Below are positions 49,598 through 61,179 of a stretch of 64,000 nt of DNA, one piece after another. A program made the position numbers and the translations under genes. The notes under the pieces are model-generated. The model was given only the letters and a program-made list of their open reading frames with translations, made no database searches and was not told where the DNA came from. The stretch covers positions 53,512,218 to 53,576,217 of the forward strand of contig CM060181.1 of the NCBI GenBank assembly GCA_030549775.1. Direction: 5' to 3'. The DNA is from Tamarix chinensis. Taxonomy: Eukaryota > Streptophyta > Magnoliopsida > Caryophyllales > Tamaricaceae. Each line of letters begins with the position of its first letter. Within the stretch, counting starts at the first letter, position 1.

Positions 49598-51844
49598 TGT
49601 AATCCCCCAAAATTTTAAAAAGTCTATAATTTGGGATAAATTAGCCTTTAAATCTATATAATTTAATTATTTTATGGATTTTTGAGTATATAAAATTGGA
49701 TATAAATATTTAATAAATTAAAATAAATATTTTGTTATATTATCATACTCTTTTTATTTAAATAATTTTCAAACCATTATTTTACTAAAATTATCCTTTT
49801 TAAATCCTTATATTTTCATTATATTAAATTAAATTATTAAATAAATGTATTACCCCATAAATATTGTATTTTATTATTTTATAAATTAAATAATTTTATT
49901 TTGTCCCATTTTTCCCTTTCCTTTTTTCTTTTTCCTTCTCCTTTTTCTCCTTTCTTTCTTTTTCCTTTTCTTCCCTTGGGTCGCCGCTACCCTGGCCTGC
50001 CTTCCCCCCTTGCACCTAGGCCGCAGGCCCACTCTTCTCCTCCCTCTCATTCTCCTGTGTCGTCGGCCCAGACCACCCCCTTTCTTTTCTTCCTTTCCCG
50101 CGCAAGCCCGACCTGCCTCCCCTCTTCCTTTTCTTTCCTATCTCCCCTGACTGGGTCGGCCCGTGTCCTTCTCCCCTTCGGTCGGCCTGCACGCATCAGC
50201 CCCCCCTTCTTCTTTCTTTCTTCTTCTTCCTTTTCTCGATGCCAAAACCCGACCACCTCCGCCATCTCCGCCGCCCCACCTTCAACCCTCTCCCCTACTA
50301 CTCCCTCTATCTCTCTCTCTCTATCTCTCTCTCTCTCTCTCTCTATTTTTCATACCCTATCTCGGCCCCACTACCTCTCCCTCTCCTTGTCCATACCCCT
50401 GTTTTCTCCTCCCTCTCCCTGCCATTCCCATGCCCCTACCACCTTGCCGCAGCCCTACCAAGCCTCCCTGTCCCCTCCTTTCTCTTCCTCTTCTTTTTCT
50501 TCTTCCCTCCCTGCCTCATTCTGCCATTTTTCTCAAGCCTCACATGCCTTCCCACCCTTCTTTTTCTTCCTTTCTTCTCCTCTCATTTCCCTCCCTATTT
50601 TGCTTCGCCGTCCCCTTTCCGTTGCTTCCACCGCCATACCAACCACCTACACCACCCCTTGCCACACTCCACCTCACCCCTGAACCATCACAACATCCCT
50701 CAAGCCACCCCGCAGCCTCCTTCTTCCTCCCATCTTCTTTTTCTCTCCTTTTCTCACATCTCGGCAGCCACCCTAAACCGCCCCTTTCCACCGTCGTTCT
50801 GCCACCTTTGTCACCACCTAAGCCACCAAACTAGTCCCTGCAACCCCCTCTACCACTCCCAAACCTCCTTTGGCCAAAACCATCACCCATAGGCCTCCAT
50901 TTTCCCCTCCCTTTTCCTTCCTCCTCAACCCCTCCATCTTGACCCATCTTGGCAGCAACCTTCGTGGCCTTGCTACCACCGCCGCCATCCTTGGCCACCA
51001 TCAATCCATCCCCGGCTACCACCTACATCCCCTATCCACCTCTACACCCTTCCTTTACCTTAAATCCTCCCCTGCATACCCTCTTTCCTAGCCCGAAGAC
51101 CCCAACCCAAAAATAGCCATTTCTCCCTCCTTTCACCCACCTTCGAGCCCCTCCCCCTCATTTCTTTGCATGCAGCTCATGTTGCATGAGCAGGATGAGT
51201 TACTGCATTTCTTGGTTTATTTGGTTAAAAATTTTAAGGTATAATAATATTTAAGTTAATTATTTCATTAAGTAAATTTTATAAAGTCTTATAATTTGAT
51301 TTTTCTTCTTTCTAATATAATAAATATCTATTTATTTTTAGGTATTGGTTTTGCTAATAAAAGCTTAAACCTTTAACCGGAATATCGGTAAGGTTCATTT
51401 TGTAGGAATTAAGGTAACCGTTAAACCCCACTTAAATGCATGGATAACGTATGTTAGTACATTAGGCTTTTTAGTATGTTATTATGCTTGATATATGTTG
51501 TTTAATGTAATATATGTAGTTTCTTGTGTTGATTGATAAAAAGGGAGCATGTTAGATTATATGCTATTTATGGAAATATTGTTTAAGGTAAGAGTTAGGT
51601 TATTAATGAAAATGTATTTATCCAGGTTGTATAATGATATTGTGATCTTTAATGCATGATTAATATTATTGTGAGCCCTAGGGGTATTTTAGTAATATGT
51701 CTTGTGCAAGAATGTGGCCTAGTATATATGGGTGTCAATGAGTATTAAATTAAATATAATAGTTATAGAGTTGGATAATGAGAATGGGGTGTTAATATTA
51801 GTATTTCATGTAGTGATAATAATTTAATATAAGTGGTGTAATAA

Positions 51845-52470
51845 GGGGAAAATGGTAATTTTGGAAGTAAAGACTTAAAATGGTAATTTCATAATTAAAG
51901 GGGAAAATGGTAATTTTGTAATTAAAGGGCAAAATGGTAATTTTATAATTAAAGGGTAAAGCATTAATTTGATAATTAAAGGGAAAACGGTAATTTTATA
52001 ATTAAAGGGTAAAATGGTAATTTTATAGTCAAAGGGTAAAATGGTAATTTCATAACTAAAGGGCATAATGGTAATTTTGTAATTAAAGGGAAAATGGTAA
52101 TTTTGTAAGTAAAAGGCTAAAATGGTAATTTTGTGAGTAAAGGGTAGAATGGCAATTTTGTGAGTAAAGGTTAGAATGGTTATTTTATACGTAAATGAAT
52201 AAATTGGTAATTTGTAAGTAAAAAGGGTATTATGATCAATTTGGAAGAGAAGGACAATTTGGTAATTTAACCAACTAAAGAGTAATTGTTAATTGTAATA
52301 ATAGAGAAGGGTAAATTGGTAAATTAATCAACTAAAGGGAAAATTGGTAATTATGATAATGTAGGAGGGTAAGTTGGTAATTTACTCAACTAAAGGGGTA
52401 ATCTAGTAATTATAACAACGAAGAAGGGCAATTCGGTAATCTAACCAACCAAGTGGGAAATATGATAAGT
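51845..52470 (+). repeat. Tandem array of AAAGGGNAAAATGGTAATTT units
   Basis: About 12 tightly spaced copies of a 25-30 bp unit, AAATGGTAATTTT(G/A)TAATTAAAGGG, up to about 52200. Looser copies spaced 40-60 bp continue to about 52470. Not seen in solo LTRs A, B or C. Confidence 0.88.
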
Positions 52471-53619
52471 GTAACAATTATAAAGGGCGATTAGTGACCT
52501 AATAAGTGTAACAATTCAGTAATCTAACCAACCAAATGGGAGTTATGATAAATGTAATAATTACGAAGGGTGATTAGTGACCTAATAAGTGTGAGAGATA
52601 GTTTGGTAACTTAAATCGAGTAAGGGTGTAGCTAGGAACAATTATGTGTGTGCTATGTGCCATGTGTTATGCCATATTGTGTACTTTATGCTTAATGATT
52701 AATCATTTATAGCATAAATTTGGGTGAGTATATGCTTATGTGATTTCCTTATGGCATATAGATGATGATTATATTTTTTGTGCATACGATGTTATGTGAT
52801 ATGACCCTCTAGGACATGCATGTTAGGACATTTAATGTGGTAATGTGGATGGAAGGATGAAAAACGAAAAATGGGAAAGTAAGATAACTAAGGGGAAGTA
52901 AGTTGGCTAATGTAGGTAGGAATGGCCTAAATAATCCATGAGCCATGAGTGGATGAATAAAAGAGGACTTTAAATAAATTGAAAGAGGCGGAGAATCTAG
53001 GGTTTGCATGGGATGGTTAGAGTCCACATGAGGGTGAACTTTACATATGGAAAGTTGCCTTGGGATGTGAGGAAGGTAATGGAAGAGTTGTTTGGGTGAC
53101 TGGAGGCTTCGGGTGAAAATAGTATGTGGGATGGTATAAGGGTGCATAGGAGACTGAGCTAGGGTTTGGGAGGAAACCCTAATTTGATAAGGTGGAAAAA
53201 GAAAAAGAAAATAATAAAAAAATGAGAATGAGTGAGGTAAGAAGTGAGGGTTGAATCTAAGGGTCATGACGTGTGGGGTGTTAAATAATTTGGGTTGTGT
53301 GAGACAGAGGAGGATGGGTCACATAGGCCCAAATTAGAGTTCTGGAGAAAACCCTAGGGAGGACTATGAATGGGCTTAGTGGTATGAGGTAGTGGGCCTT
53401 GACCCCACACTTAAGAGTTGGGCTCCTGGTGTGAGAAAGTGGATTAAAGGAAGGATGTTGGGGTGAATTAGGAGGTATAGAAGTCACAAGATATGGGATA
53501 GGCCCTCTTGGGAGGATAAGTGTGGATATAGTTAGCCATGCATGTCTAGAGTGGAACCTTTCGAATAAGATACGAATAAGACACTAATCACTTAAAGAGG
53601 AAGATTATTGAGCCGGACC

Positions 53620-53970
53620 TAGACCGGTCCACCGGCGAATAATAGTGGCCAGGAGTCGGAGTGCCCTGGAGACCGGTCCACTAGTAAATAATAGTAGCCA
53701 GGAGTGTTTTGCCTCGCATGATTTCTGGTCCACCGGCTATAATAGTGGGGGATTCTGTGCTCAGCAAACCAAACGTAATAACGATAAGACATGGGGAAGG
53801 CACTAATCACTTACAGTGGAACACCATGTGAGTTGGGGCCAGACCGGTCCACTGGCGAATAATAGTGGCGAGGAAAGTTCTTCCTCGGAGACTGGTCCAC
53901 CGGCGAATAATAGCGGTCAAGACCATTATGCCCTGTATGTATTCCAATCCACCAGGTATAATAGTGGGGT
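53620..53970 (+). repeat. CCGGTCCACCGG motif array in solo LTR D (2x3 units)
   Basis: Units near 53623, 53672, 53728 and 53843, 53892, 53943, followed by CGAATAATAGTGG or CTATAATAGTGGGG as in B. The conserved spacer GGCACTAATCACTTACAGTG separates the triplets. Confidence 0.9.
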
Positions 53971-54700
53971 TCCCGCACTCACATGGATATTGATAATCTG
54001 AGATGATTGATAACGATGGACTAATGGCTTAAAGGCCCTAAGAGTATTGAATGTTCATTATGACCTGCTAATATTTGATTGACTTATTAAGTATACGAAT
54101 GTACGAAAGTGAATATTATGTATGTGCCATTAATATCAGATTAACTTGTTAAATATGCGAGTGTATGGATCTGAATATTATGCTTACACCTATCATTATG
54201 TATGGGTATAATGGTATATCATGTTTTACATTGCGGGCCTACTTTTAAGTGTGTTTTAAAGGGTTACTTAGTACCGTAGTACTAAAGGGTTCCATTCATG
54301 GGGCGCTTACTTATTCAATGGGCAGTGTCCCGTGCAGGTTGTTTTTAGGTGCTATTCAAGTGGGCTCCCGGGAAAGAGTGTAAGGAACTATCCGGAATGT
54401 CCTAGGGTTGACCTCTTTCTCTTTTAAATTCTTGTTTCAATGTATTCGTTGTTTTGTAACCACCACTAGTGGATTTTATTCTCGTAAATTTTTTACTACG
54501 CTACTCTGATTTAAATATGTTTGAGTTTCTCATAAGTTGTGTCCTTCTCTTTTAGCCTTAGCACTTGGTATTGGAATGGTTTCTGGTACAAAGTGTGGCA
54601 GTAATATCCCCAGAATTCATGGTTTTGATATTTCACTTTCGCTAATTATTTTAATGAAATAAAATTTTTCAGTAGTGAATTTTGGGGGTGTTACAGCTAA

Positions 54701-55540
54701 TGTCATTGTTGATGCCTCCAAGGCATAGTTATACATGGCCTGCAAGTCTTGTGCGTGAGTCCCTACCATCATCTCTTAAAGCCTTAAGCTCAATCCCAAC
54801 TAAAATTGGTGAACGTCCATCTTCTCGTTAGCATCAAACTCTGGAGAAAAGTGGACTAAATCCAAATTGTGGCTATAGTACTCCTCCACTTAGACATACC
54901 CTAATGCAACTCCAAGAACTCGTCATACTTTTCCATCCTTAGGCAAGTAGGGAAGAAATGAACCCTAAGCATCTTAATAAAAGTCTCCCACTGATATGTA
55001 GTGGTGCCTCTCACCTGCTGGACTCTCCACCATTAGTCAGCATACCCCCACAAATGAAACACCCCAATTTCCACTTGATTACCCTCTAGGCAGCCAATAG
55101 CCACAAAAAATATTCTTGAAATCCGTTAGCCAACGCTCCAACACATCCAAGTTATCTTAACCCTCAAAGACTGATGGTGATGAAGTTCAACCCTATGAAG
55201 CCGGTCCTTCAATGGCGGAACTAGAAAAAAAGTCACCAATAGCGGCTATAGAGCTTCCTCGCATTGAATCTATAAGTAATCCCAAACAATCTCCATGAAA
55301 TGCTCGATATGCCGGTTCCCAACCATTAAAATACTAAATCACGTTAGAAAAGGCCAACTACCAACTATGTATTTAGTACACATAGAGGTAGCATAATACA
55401 TACAAGGTTGAAATTTAGTCCTATCTAATAAATTTTAGGCTAACTCCTAACCCAACCAACAGTCGCTCACATACGAATCTGGATTCTAAAAGCTCCAAAA
55501 GAGCTAAAAAAATCATTTTTGCAAAACAACATTAAGATTT
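54701..55540 (-). pseudogene. Tekay-like gag, minus strand, decayed
   Basis: The minus strand reads VEEYYSHNLDLVHFSPEF, LSLRL.EMMVGTHAQDLQ, and AMYNYALEAS right at the solo LTR D junction near 54701-54900. This is the SVAEY..KF..L..FAP type gag segment. Frameshifts prevent an intact gag. Confidence 0.75.
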
Positions 55541-55549
55541 AAAACCCAT

Positions 55550-55566
55550 ATGATTTGATATCAACT
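55550..55566 (-). other. Tekay-like primer-binding site (degenerate tRNA-iMet)
   Basis: The minus strand reads TGATATCAAATC soon after the 5' LTR end at 55567. It differs from TGGTATCAGAGC at three of 12 positions. Confidence 0.6.
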
Positions 55567-56280
55567 TGTAACACCTCTAAAGTTTGAACAAAAAAAAATA
55601 GTTTAAAAATAATGCAAAAGAATTTTTCAAAGCAAAATTAGGGAATGTTAACACCACATCAACCATTGGGAATGTGTGATTATCACCTAACCTATGCCTG
55701 ATGCAAGGCAACATGGAATGACCATGAAAGAATGCATGCTCTACTAATAATACAACAATACTAATAATGACAATAATGAGAATAGAAATAATATGGATAG
55801 AAAGGAGTACGAGAGTTTACAAAATTTAAATATAGGAATCAAATCCAAGAGTTTAAATAATCGACAAGAACCAAAAGCCTCCCAACATAGTGGACAAAAG
55901 TATATCCAATTGGTTAGTCAAACTCTTAACTAAATGGGAAGGTAACTCTTAAACCTCAAACAATGGCACCTAATGGCCCATGGTATCATCCCCAACATAC
56001 TCTAACTGATAATTAAAACCCGATAAATTATCCTCTGCTCACTGAACCAGAAATTTAATAATCACAGTGACCACAAAAATATAGTATTAGAATGGTGAAG
56101 TATTATTAAAACATACTACCTAAAATATGGTAAGGGCTCATACTACAAATTGAAATCACATAGTTGTATAGTTATAAGCATACTAACATAATAAATCACT
56201 TAAGCTCATGATAGCAATATAAAAGGCATGCTTGCATGAAAAGCATGGAACAACAATCCTACAAATCATGCATTGAAATC

Positions 56281-56699
56281 TGACAGATGGAATTTATATG
56301 CTATTTTCTAGTGTAAAAATGTCATTTATTCCTCATTATTTTTATAATATTTAATCTTTTCTCGAGTTTTCCTCTTTTGAATAGACTTTGTAGGAAAAGA
56401 TAAACATGAAGAAATTCAAAGGAAAAATGGAAGGAAAGAAGAAATGAAGCAAATAACACATTAAGAGACATTGAATCAATGGAAGACAAGCTAGAAACAA
56501 AAAATAGAAATCAAAGGGAATCTTGTGATGAAATTTCATGGAGGAATGACAAAGGAGAAAAGAACACGATACCCTCGTGTTTCCTAAACACGAGCCGTGT
56601 TTTCCATCAGAAAATAAATTCTCGGTTTTCAGAATCCAAAAATTGGCAGACAACTCAAAGAAAAACACGGAAAAATGTGGAAATTAGGATTTATTTATT
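56281..56699 (+). repeat. Athila-like 5' LTR, truncated
   Basis: 56281-56675 matches 61180-61573 at roughly 85-90% by eye. The last piece, GGAAATTAGGATTTATTTAT, matches the LTR 3' end near 62702-62723. About 1.1 kb of LTR is missing between. Confidence 0.8.
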
Positions 56700-56858
56700 G
56701 TAACTAATGTGTTTCCTCATGGTGCAGTAGAGATAAAAAGTGATAAAACAGGAAAATTGTGGAAAGTGAATGGACACCGTCTCAAACCTTTTTACGAAGG
56801 ACACTATGTGAGAAACTTGGAAGTGGTAGATCTTCTCACTCCAAGTTATGAAGGCTGA
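56700..56858 (+). pseudogene. Athila-like integrase C-terminus
   Basis: The + strand reads [20 protein letters not shown] then [20 protein letters not shown] and a TGA stop at 56856-56858. [19 protein letters not shown] is the standard C-terminal end of OTA-type (Athila/Tat) gypsy integrases. No integrase core precedes it. Confidence 0.88.
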
Positions 56859-57230
56859 AATAGTAGTAAATTACCACTTGGGAAACACCCAAGTGTTGCA
56901 CATAAGTTTTTCTTATCTCATACTATGTTTCTTTGTTTTTCTTTTTTCTATAATTCATGTATGATGTAGTTGTGTATGGTTGCTATTTTATGTGTGTTCA
57001 GTGTGTATCATGGGAGTGCGTTTTTCTTGTTTTGTAGTATAAATAATGAAATCATCGAAAATAAAAATAAACTATAAAAATTGGAAGATTATTCGTGTTC
57101 TTGTTGTAGGAAACATTTGAAGGAAAATAGAAGAAGAATCAAAGAACATGGGGGTGTCATAATTCCAAAAACACAACATGTGTCTTACCATCACAATTTT
57201 CCCCATCACACATAGCAAAAGGAAGAAACT

Positions 57231-57540
57231 TTCAAAATTAACACGAGGGGTTCGTGTTTACTAAATACGGATCGTATTTTTCTGTCAGAAAATTCAACCT
57301 GTTCTAGCAAGTTTCAAAAATAACATGGGGGTCCGTATTGATATACCACGGACCGTGTTTTTCTGTCAGTAAGTTTTGACATATTCCAAAAACTTTCAAA
57401 ATAAACACGAGGGGTCCGTGTTTACTACACACAGACCGTATTTTTGTGTCAAGAATTTTTCACCCTTTGGTAGAGACTTTCAAAATTAACATGAGGGTAT
57501 CGTGTTGCCTAAACATGGACCGTGTTTTTTATAAAAAAAA
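57231..57540 (+). repeat. Four tandem copies of an about 82 bp unit with CACGG/CCGTG motifs
   Basis: Copies start near 57231, 57311, 57393 and 57479. Each holds TTTCAAAAT.AACACGAGGGG, TCCGTGTTTACTA and ACGGACCGTGTTTTTCTGTC-like words. Related units lie in the LTRs near 56560-56620, 61465-61520 and 61565-61610. Confidence 0.85.
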
Positions 57541-57904
57541 CCTACTACTGGCCTTGTTTTCAGAAATCACAAAACACAACCAAAAAAATTCTTCTACCAG
57601 GTCTCTGCCAAACACGAAACCAACCAGTCCTTTCCTCTTCAATCTTCCATTCTCTTGTAATAATCTTCCATAACCATACATCCTTGCTTTATTTATTCAT
57701 CCTTTCCAATTTTACAACCATCTTCTTATCTCAAAAATCCCTTCTAGCACTCATATTCAATCAATCTTCACAAATCTGCACTTTAAACCCTAATTTCGGT
57801 TCTTGCTCAAATAATCCTGATCTCAACAAATTAGCTTAGGGATTTTTTTAGTTTGATTTTTTGAGCCTTGGTTGAGCTATATTCTACAAATTCATTCCCA
57901 AAAA

Positions 57905-58170
57905 ATCACAATCATAAGGTTTGTGCATTACCTCAACTGAAATTGCCAAGCTTTGTTTGGTGCTGCAATTTTTATTACAAATGCAAGGCATATGTGTTTG
58001 TGTACTAAAGCTTTGTTGCATAATACAATGCATATGCGTTTGTATGTTGAATTTTGTTTCAAACTACAATGCACCTATCAACATATGTTTGTTGCTGAAA
58101 ATTTGTTACAAATGCAATGCATATGTGTTGGTGGGTTGAATTTTGTTGCGGGCCGCAATGCACTTTTGTA
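57905..58170 (+). repeat. Degenerate tandem array, about 50 bp unit
   Basis: The word TACAATGCATATGTGTTTG, with TTGAATTTTGTTGC-like flanks, recurs about five times. Two short open frames here (57921-58171) come from the repeat. Confidence 0.7.
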
Positions 58171-58457
58171 AAAATAGGTGAATGTGCTTAAATGATTCTT
58201 ACAAGATAAGAATTATGTATTCCTGCTAATGGATGAAGTGCATATATGCTTATTATTGCTGAAATTGAATGCCACATATCACAATGTTTTTGAAATTCAA
58301 TTGATATCTGGAATTTCAGTTTAAGTGTGGGATTGAGTGATGTAAAGATTGAAGGGAAGTGTAATAAAAATTTTCCTAGACCCTACGATTATTACTATGC
58401 CTGTATATTTTGTAAGGTTTCGTTGTTAATATTAAATGTATTCGGTTATCCTTGTAG

Positions 58458-59686
58458 ATGGCACCCAAAAAGAAATAAATAACTGAGGGAGAATCATCAA
58501 GACAATGGGCATCACCAACTCAACATCGAAACAGAAGAAACATACCAAATGAGCTAGGTATTACATTTACCACTCTGGAAAAAAAAACAAAGGTGCAATT
58601 ATTTATCCTAAAGGTGCATTACTGGAACAAGGTATTTAGATGACGATTGTCTAAATACATTAGGTATACATGCGCAAGTCATACAATTACTGAGAAATGT
58701 GGGATTACATAATTTTGTCTATTGTACTAATCATACATATAGGCGTTTAACATTATAATTTCTTAGTACCTTTGAATTACGTGCTAGCTCATCTTTAGAG
58801 GAACATGGGTTTGCTTTCTCATCTTTAACGAGGATAGATAAATTTCTCTACATGAATTAGCCCACATTTTTATGTTACCTTTAGGGGGAGCGTGTCATAC
58901 CCCCGTAGTTCAATGTGGATAATTTCTTTACTAAAATTCGTGATGTTTCTAATATGCCCATACTTTTAGAATCTCAAAAGCCAAAGATTCAAGGATTTTC
59001 AATCTGGTTTTCAAATATTTACAAAGACTATTAGCTACCACCATTTTTAGGAGGGGGATAGCACAGGGGTAGTGCGATCCATAGAGCTTTTCTTCATCAA
59101 TTATATGCTAGATCATGACCAAATTGATACTGCCTATTTTCTAGCTAAGCAATTTCAAAGGGTTGGCAACTCTAAGCAAGGTGATATTTTCATTGGTGGT
59201 TTAATTACCACTATTTGTCTAAGTATGAACACTCTTATTCTAGATGATATGCCTATAGAAGCCATAAGCACACGAATAGATATTGAACATTGTCGTCTAA
59301 CGCATCTTATTGAATGTAGGGACAATGCATGGTATATTTCCTATCAGGGGCGTGCTCATTTTCCCTTACGTAACCCTACTAGAACAAACCCTTTGAACCA
59401 ACGAAATTGGCAGCCAATCGATGATGAAGACACTCCTACTCCTATTGAGATTGAACATCCTTTTCCTCCTTATGGTGAACAGGCACCACCACCTCCTCCC
59501 CCTCATTCACAAGATATATCCTCATCTTCTTCTACTTATGTACCCGAATGGCACCTCCAATTTCAAACCCAAGTTTACTCCCAATTAGATTCCATGCGCA
59601 GAACTCAAGATCAAATGATGGAAATAATGAAATCTCTTTATGAGATTCACCTCGGGAATAGGGATCCACCACCATCTCCTTCATAA
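58458..59686 (+). pseudogene. Athila-type ORF in env-like position
   Basis: An ATG at 58458 opens MAPKKK then a stop; residues such as ESSRQWASPTQHRNRRN follow. The main open part, 59072-59686 (204 residues), reads FLAKQFQRVGNSKQGDIFIG, GLITTICLSMNTLIL, and a proline-rich stretch (PPYGEQAPPPPPPHS). A likely coiled-coil tail follows with SQLDSMRRTQDQMMEIMKSL. The IGGLIT block, a proline-rich hinge and the coiled coil match plant Athila ORF1-type proteins whose function is unknown. Its place behind integrase fits the extra ORF of Athila elements. Stops and frameshifts upstream make it non-functional as a whole. Confidence 0.75.
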
Positions 59687-61179
59687 ATCCTATTCCTATT
59701 CTTTTTTTTGTGTGTTAGTTCATTAGGGGGCAATGAACAAGCTAAGTAAGGGGATGCACTTGTGGTGATTTATATAGTTAAGGTAGTCTTTGTGGGTGTT
59801 ATTTGCATACATATTTTTTATTTTTTTATTTGTATTTCTTTATTTCTTTGGTTATTTTGTTTATATGGCTCGTTTTCTAAGTATATGATCTTGTGTTTGT
59901 TTTTTTGGTTTGTGTCAAAACAAGAAGTGTTAAATTTGATTTATCCATTCATTGGGTAAATAAAGTAATGGGACTAAATCTTTTTATAAAGAATATTTTT
60001 TTAATCATCATAACTGTTTTGATCACCATCTTCCAAAACCTTAAAAACAGAAATTAAGATTGTGATATTGGTGAAGGAAAGAAAGTTAGAATGGTTAGAA
60101 ATCAATCCATGCATTGATTATGAATAAGATGAAATTCAAAATTGGTGGATATAACATTGTGAGCGCTTGAGCCTAATCTATAGATACATTGTTTATCCAA
60201 GATATATTTTTCTTTTTTTTTGTGCTCTCTAATGATATGTGAAACTAAAATTTTCCATTAGTTCTCTTTAAGACTGCATAGAACTTTAAGATATTTGAAA
60301 ATGATAAAGGCATTTTTCTTTCTTTATTAGCTATAAGACAAAAAATCCTACCTTAAAATTTGTTATCCATTGCATAATCCTTTTGAGCCTAAGCCTTATT
60401 CTATTGATCTAACCTTTGTTAACAATTAATCTACATATGCATTTCCCTCCTTAATCTATGACTAGTGAAGCAATAGATTTTTAGGGAAAACATTTGTTAA
60501 TAAGGTAAAATCTAAGCATGGGGGTGTGGATATCATAAAGATAAATAAATAAATGGGGTGAATTAGCTAATGTTAAGGAAGGATTGTGACTTAATGGAAA
60601 GAGAGAAATTGCTTCTCTAGTTAATAGAGTTAAGCTACAATCCCAAATTTATATCCTACCTTATAACCCTAGCCCCATTACAACCAAAATTAAGAACTTT
60701 TGAATCTTATCTACTTTAGTTCTCTTGAGAAGTGGTGAATTGAGAGTAATGGCAAACATATGGGTGATCATTATCATTTAGAGAAATTTTGAGAGTAAAC
60801 ACATATACCCTATACGCATAAGAGTGAGCACTTTCACATACCGAAAGTAAGAATCTACCAATTTAAATTTCATTAATCTTAATCTAACTTTGCATGGTGA
60901 GATAATAACTATATTAATTCTTGTTCCCTAAACACTTGAGCATTTAATAAAACTGCTTATGGGGTGTGTTAGATGTGTGATCCAAAATATTCTCAACGTT
61001 TCGATTTTGTGATTTATAAGTGTTTTAAGTCCCAATGCATTGTTAAACTCTGTGAATGGCTAAATTCAATCTTAAAATTATTTTAGCCTATAAATTATCT
61101 CATTTAAAATTCTTGATGTTGCTCTTGTGTATGACATGATGTTTCTTGAGGAAAAGCAATGATTAAAGCATGGGGTATT
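59687..61179 (+). other. Athila-like 3' untranslated region
   Basis: AT-rich and non-coding, with no recognisable motif except a weak purine-rich AAAGCATGGGGTATT directly before the 3' LTR, in the polypurine-tract position. The 65-residue frame at 59762-59959 is hydrophobic but unrecognised and not called. Confidence 0.55.

Larger units (their letters stand above)
49598..54695 (+). mobile_element. Solo LTR D (5.1 kb, TSD GCTAA)
   Basis: Begins TGTAATCCCCCAAAATTT and ends GAATTTTGGGGGTGTTACA, with perfect GCTAA at 49593-49597 and 54696-54700. It interrupts gag. Layout: AT-rich start, pyrimidine-rich 49900-51170 with (CT)n at 50300-50345, tandem AATGGTAATTTT array 51845-52200, array of CCGGT motifs 53620-53970. 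The 260-residue open frame 49901-50683 and its neighbours are pyrimidine-tract artefacts. Confidence 0.92.

Noticed and set aside
49901..50892. Long overlapping open frames (up to 260 residues) rich in Ser, Pro, Leu and Phe
   Set aside because: They arise in all three + frames of a pyrimidine-rich tract inside solo LTR D. There is no domain, and composition follows the base skew.
59762..59959. 65-residue hydrophobic open frame behind the Athila ORF
   Set aside because: T-rich sequence gives Phe/Val/Leu by composition; no conserved motif and no family match.
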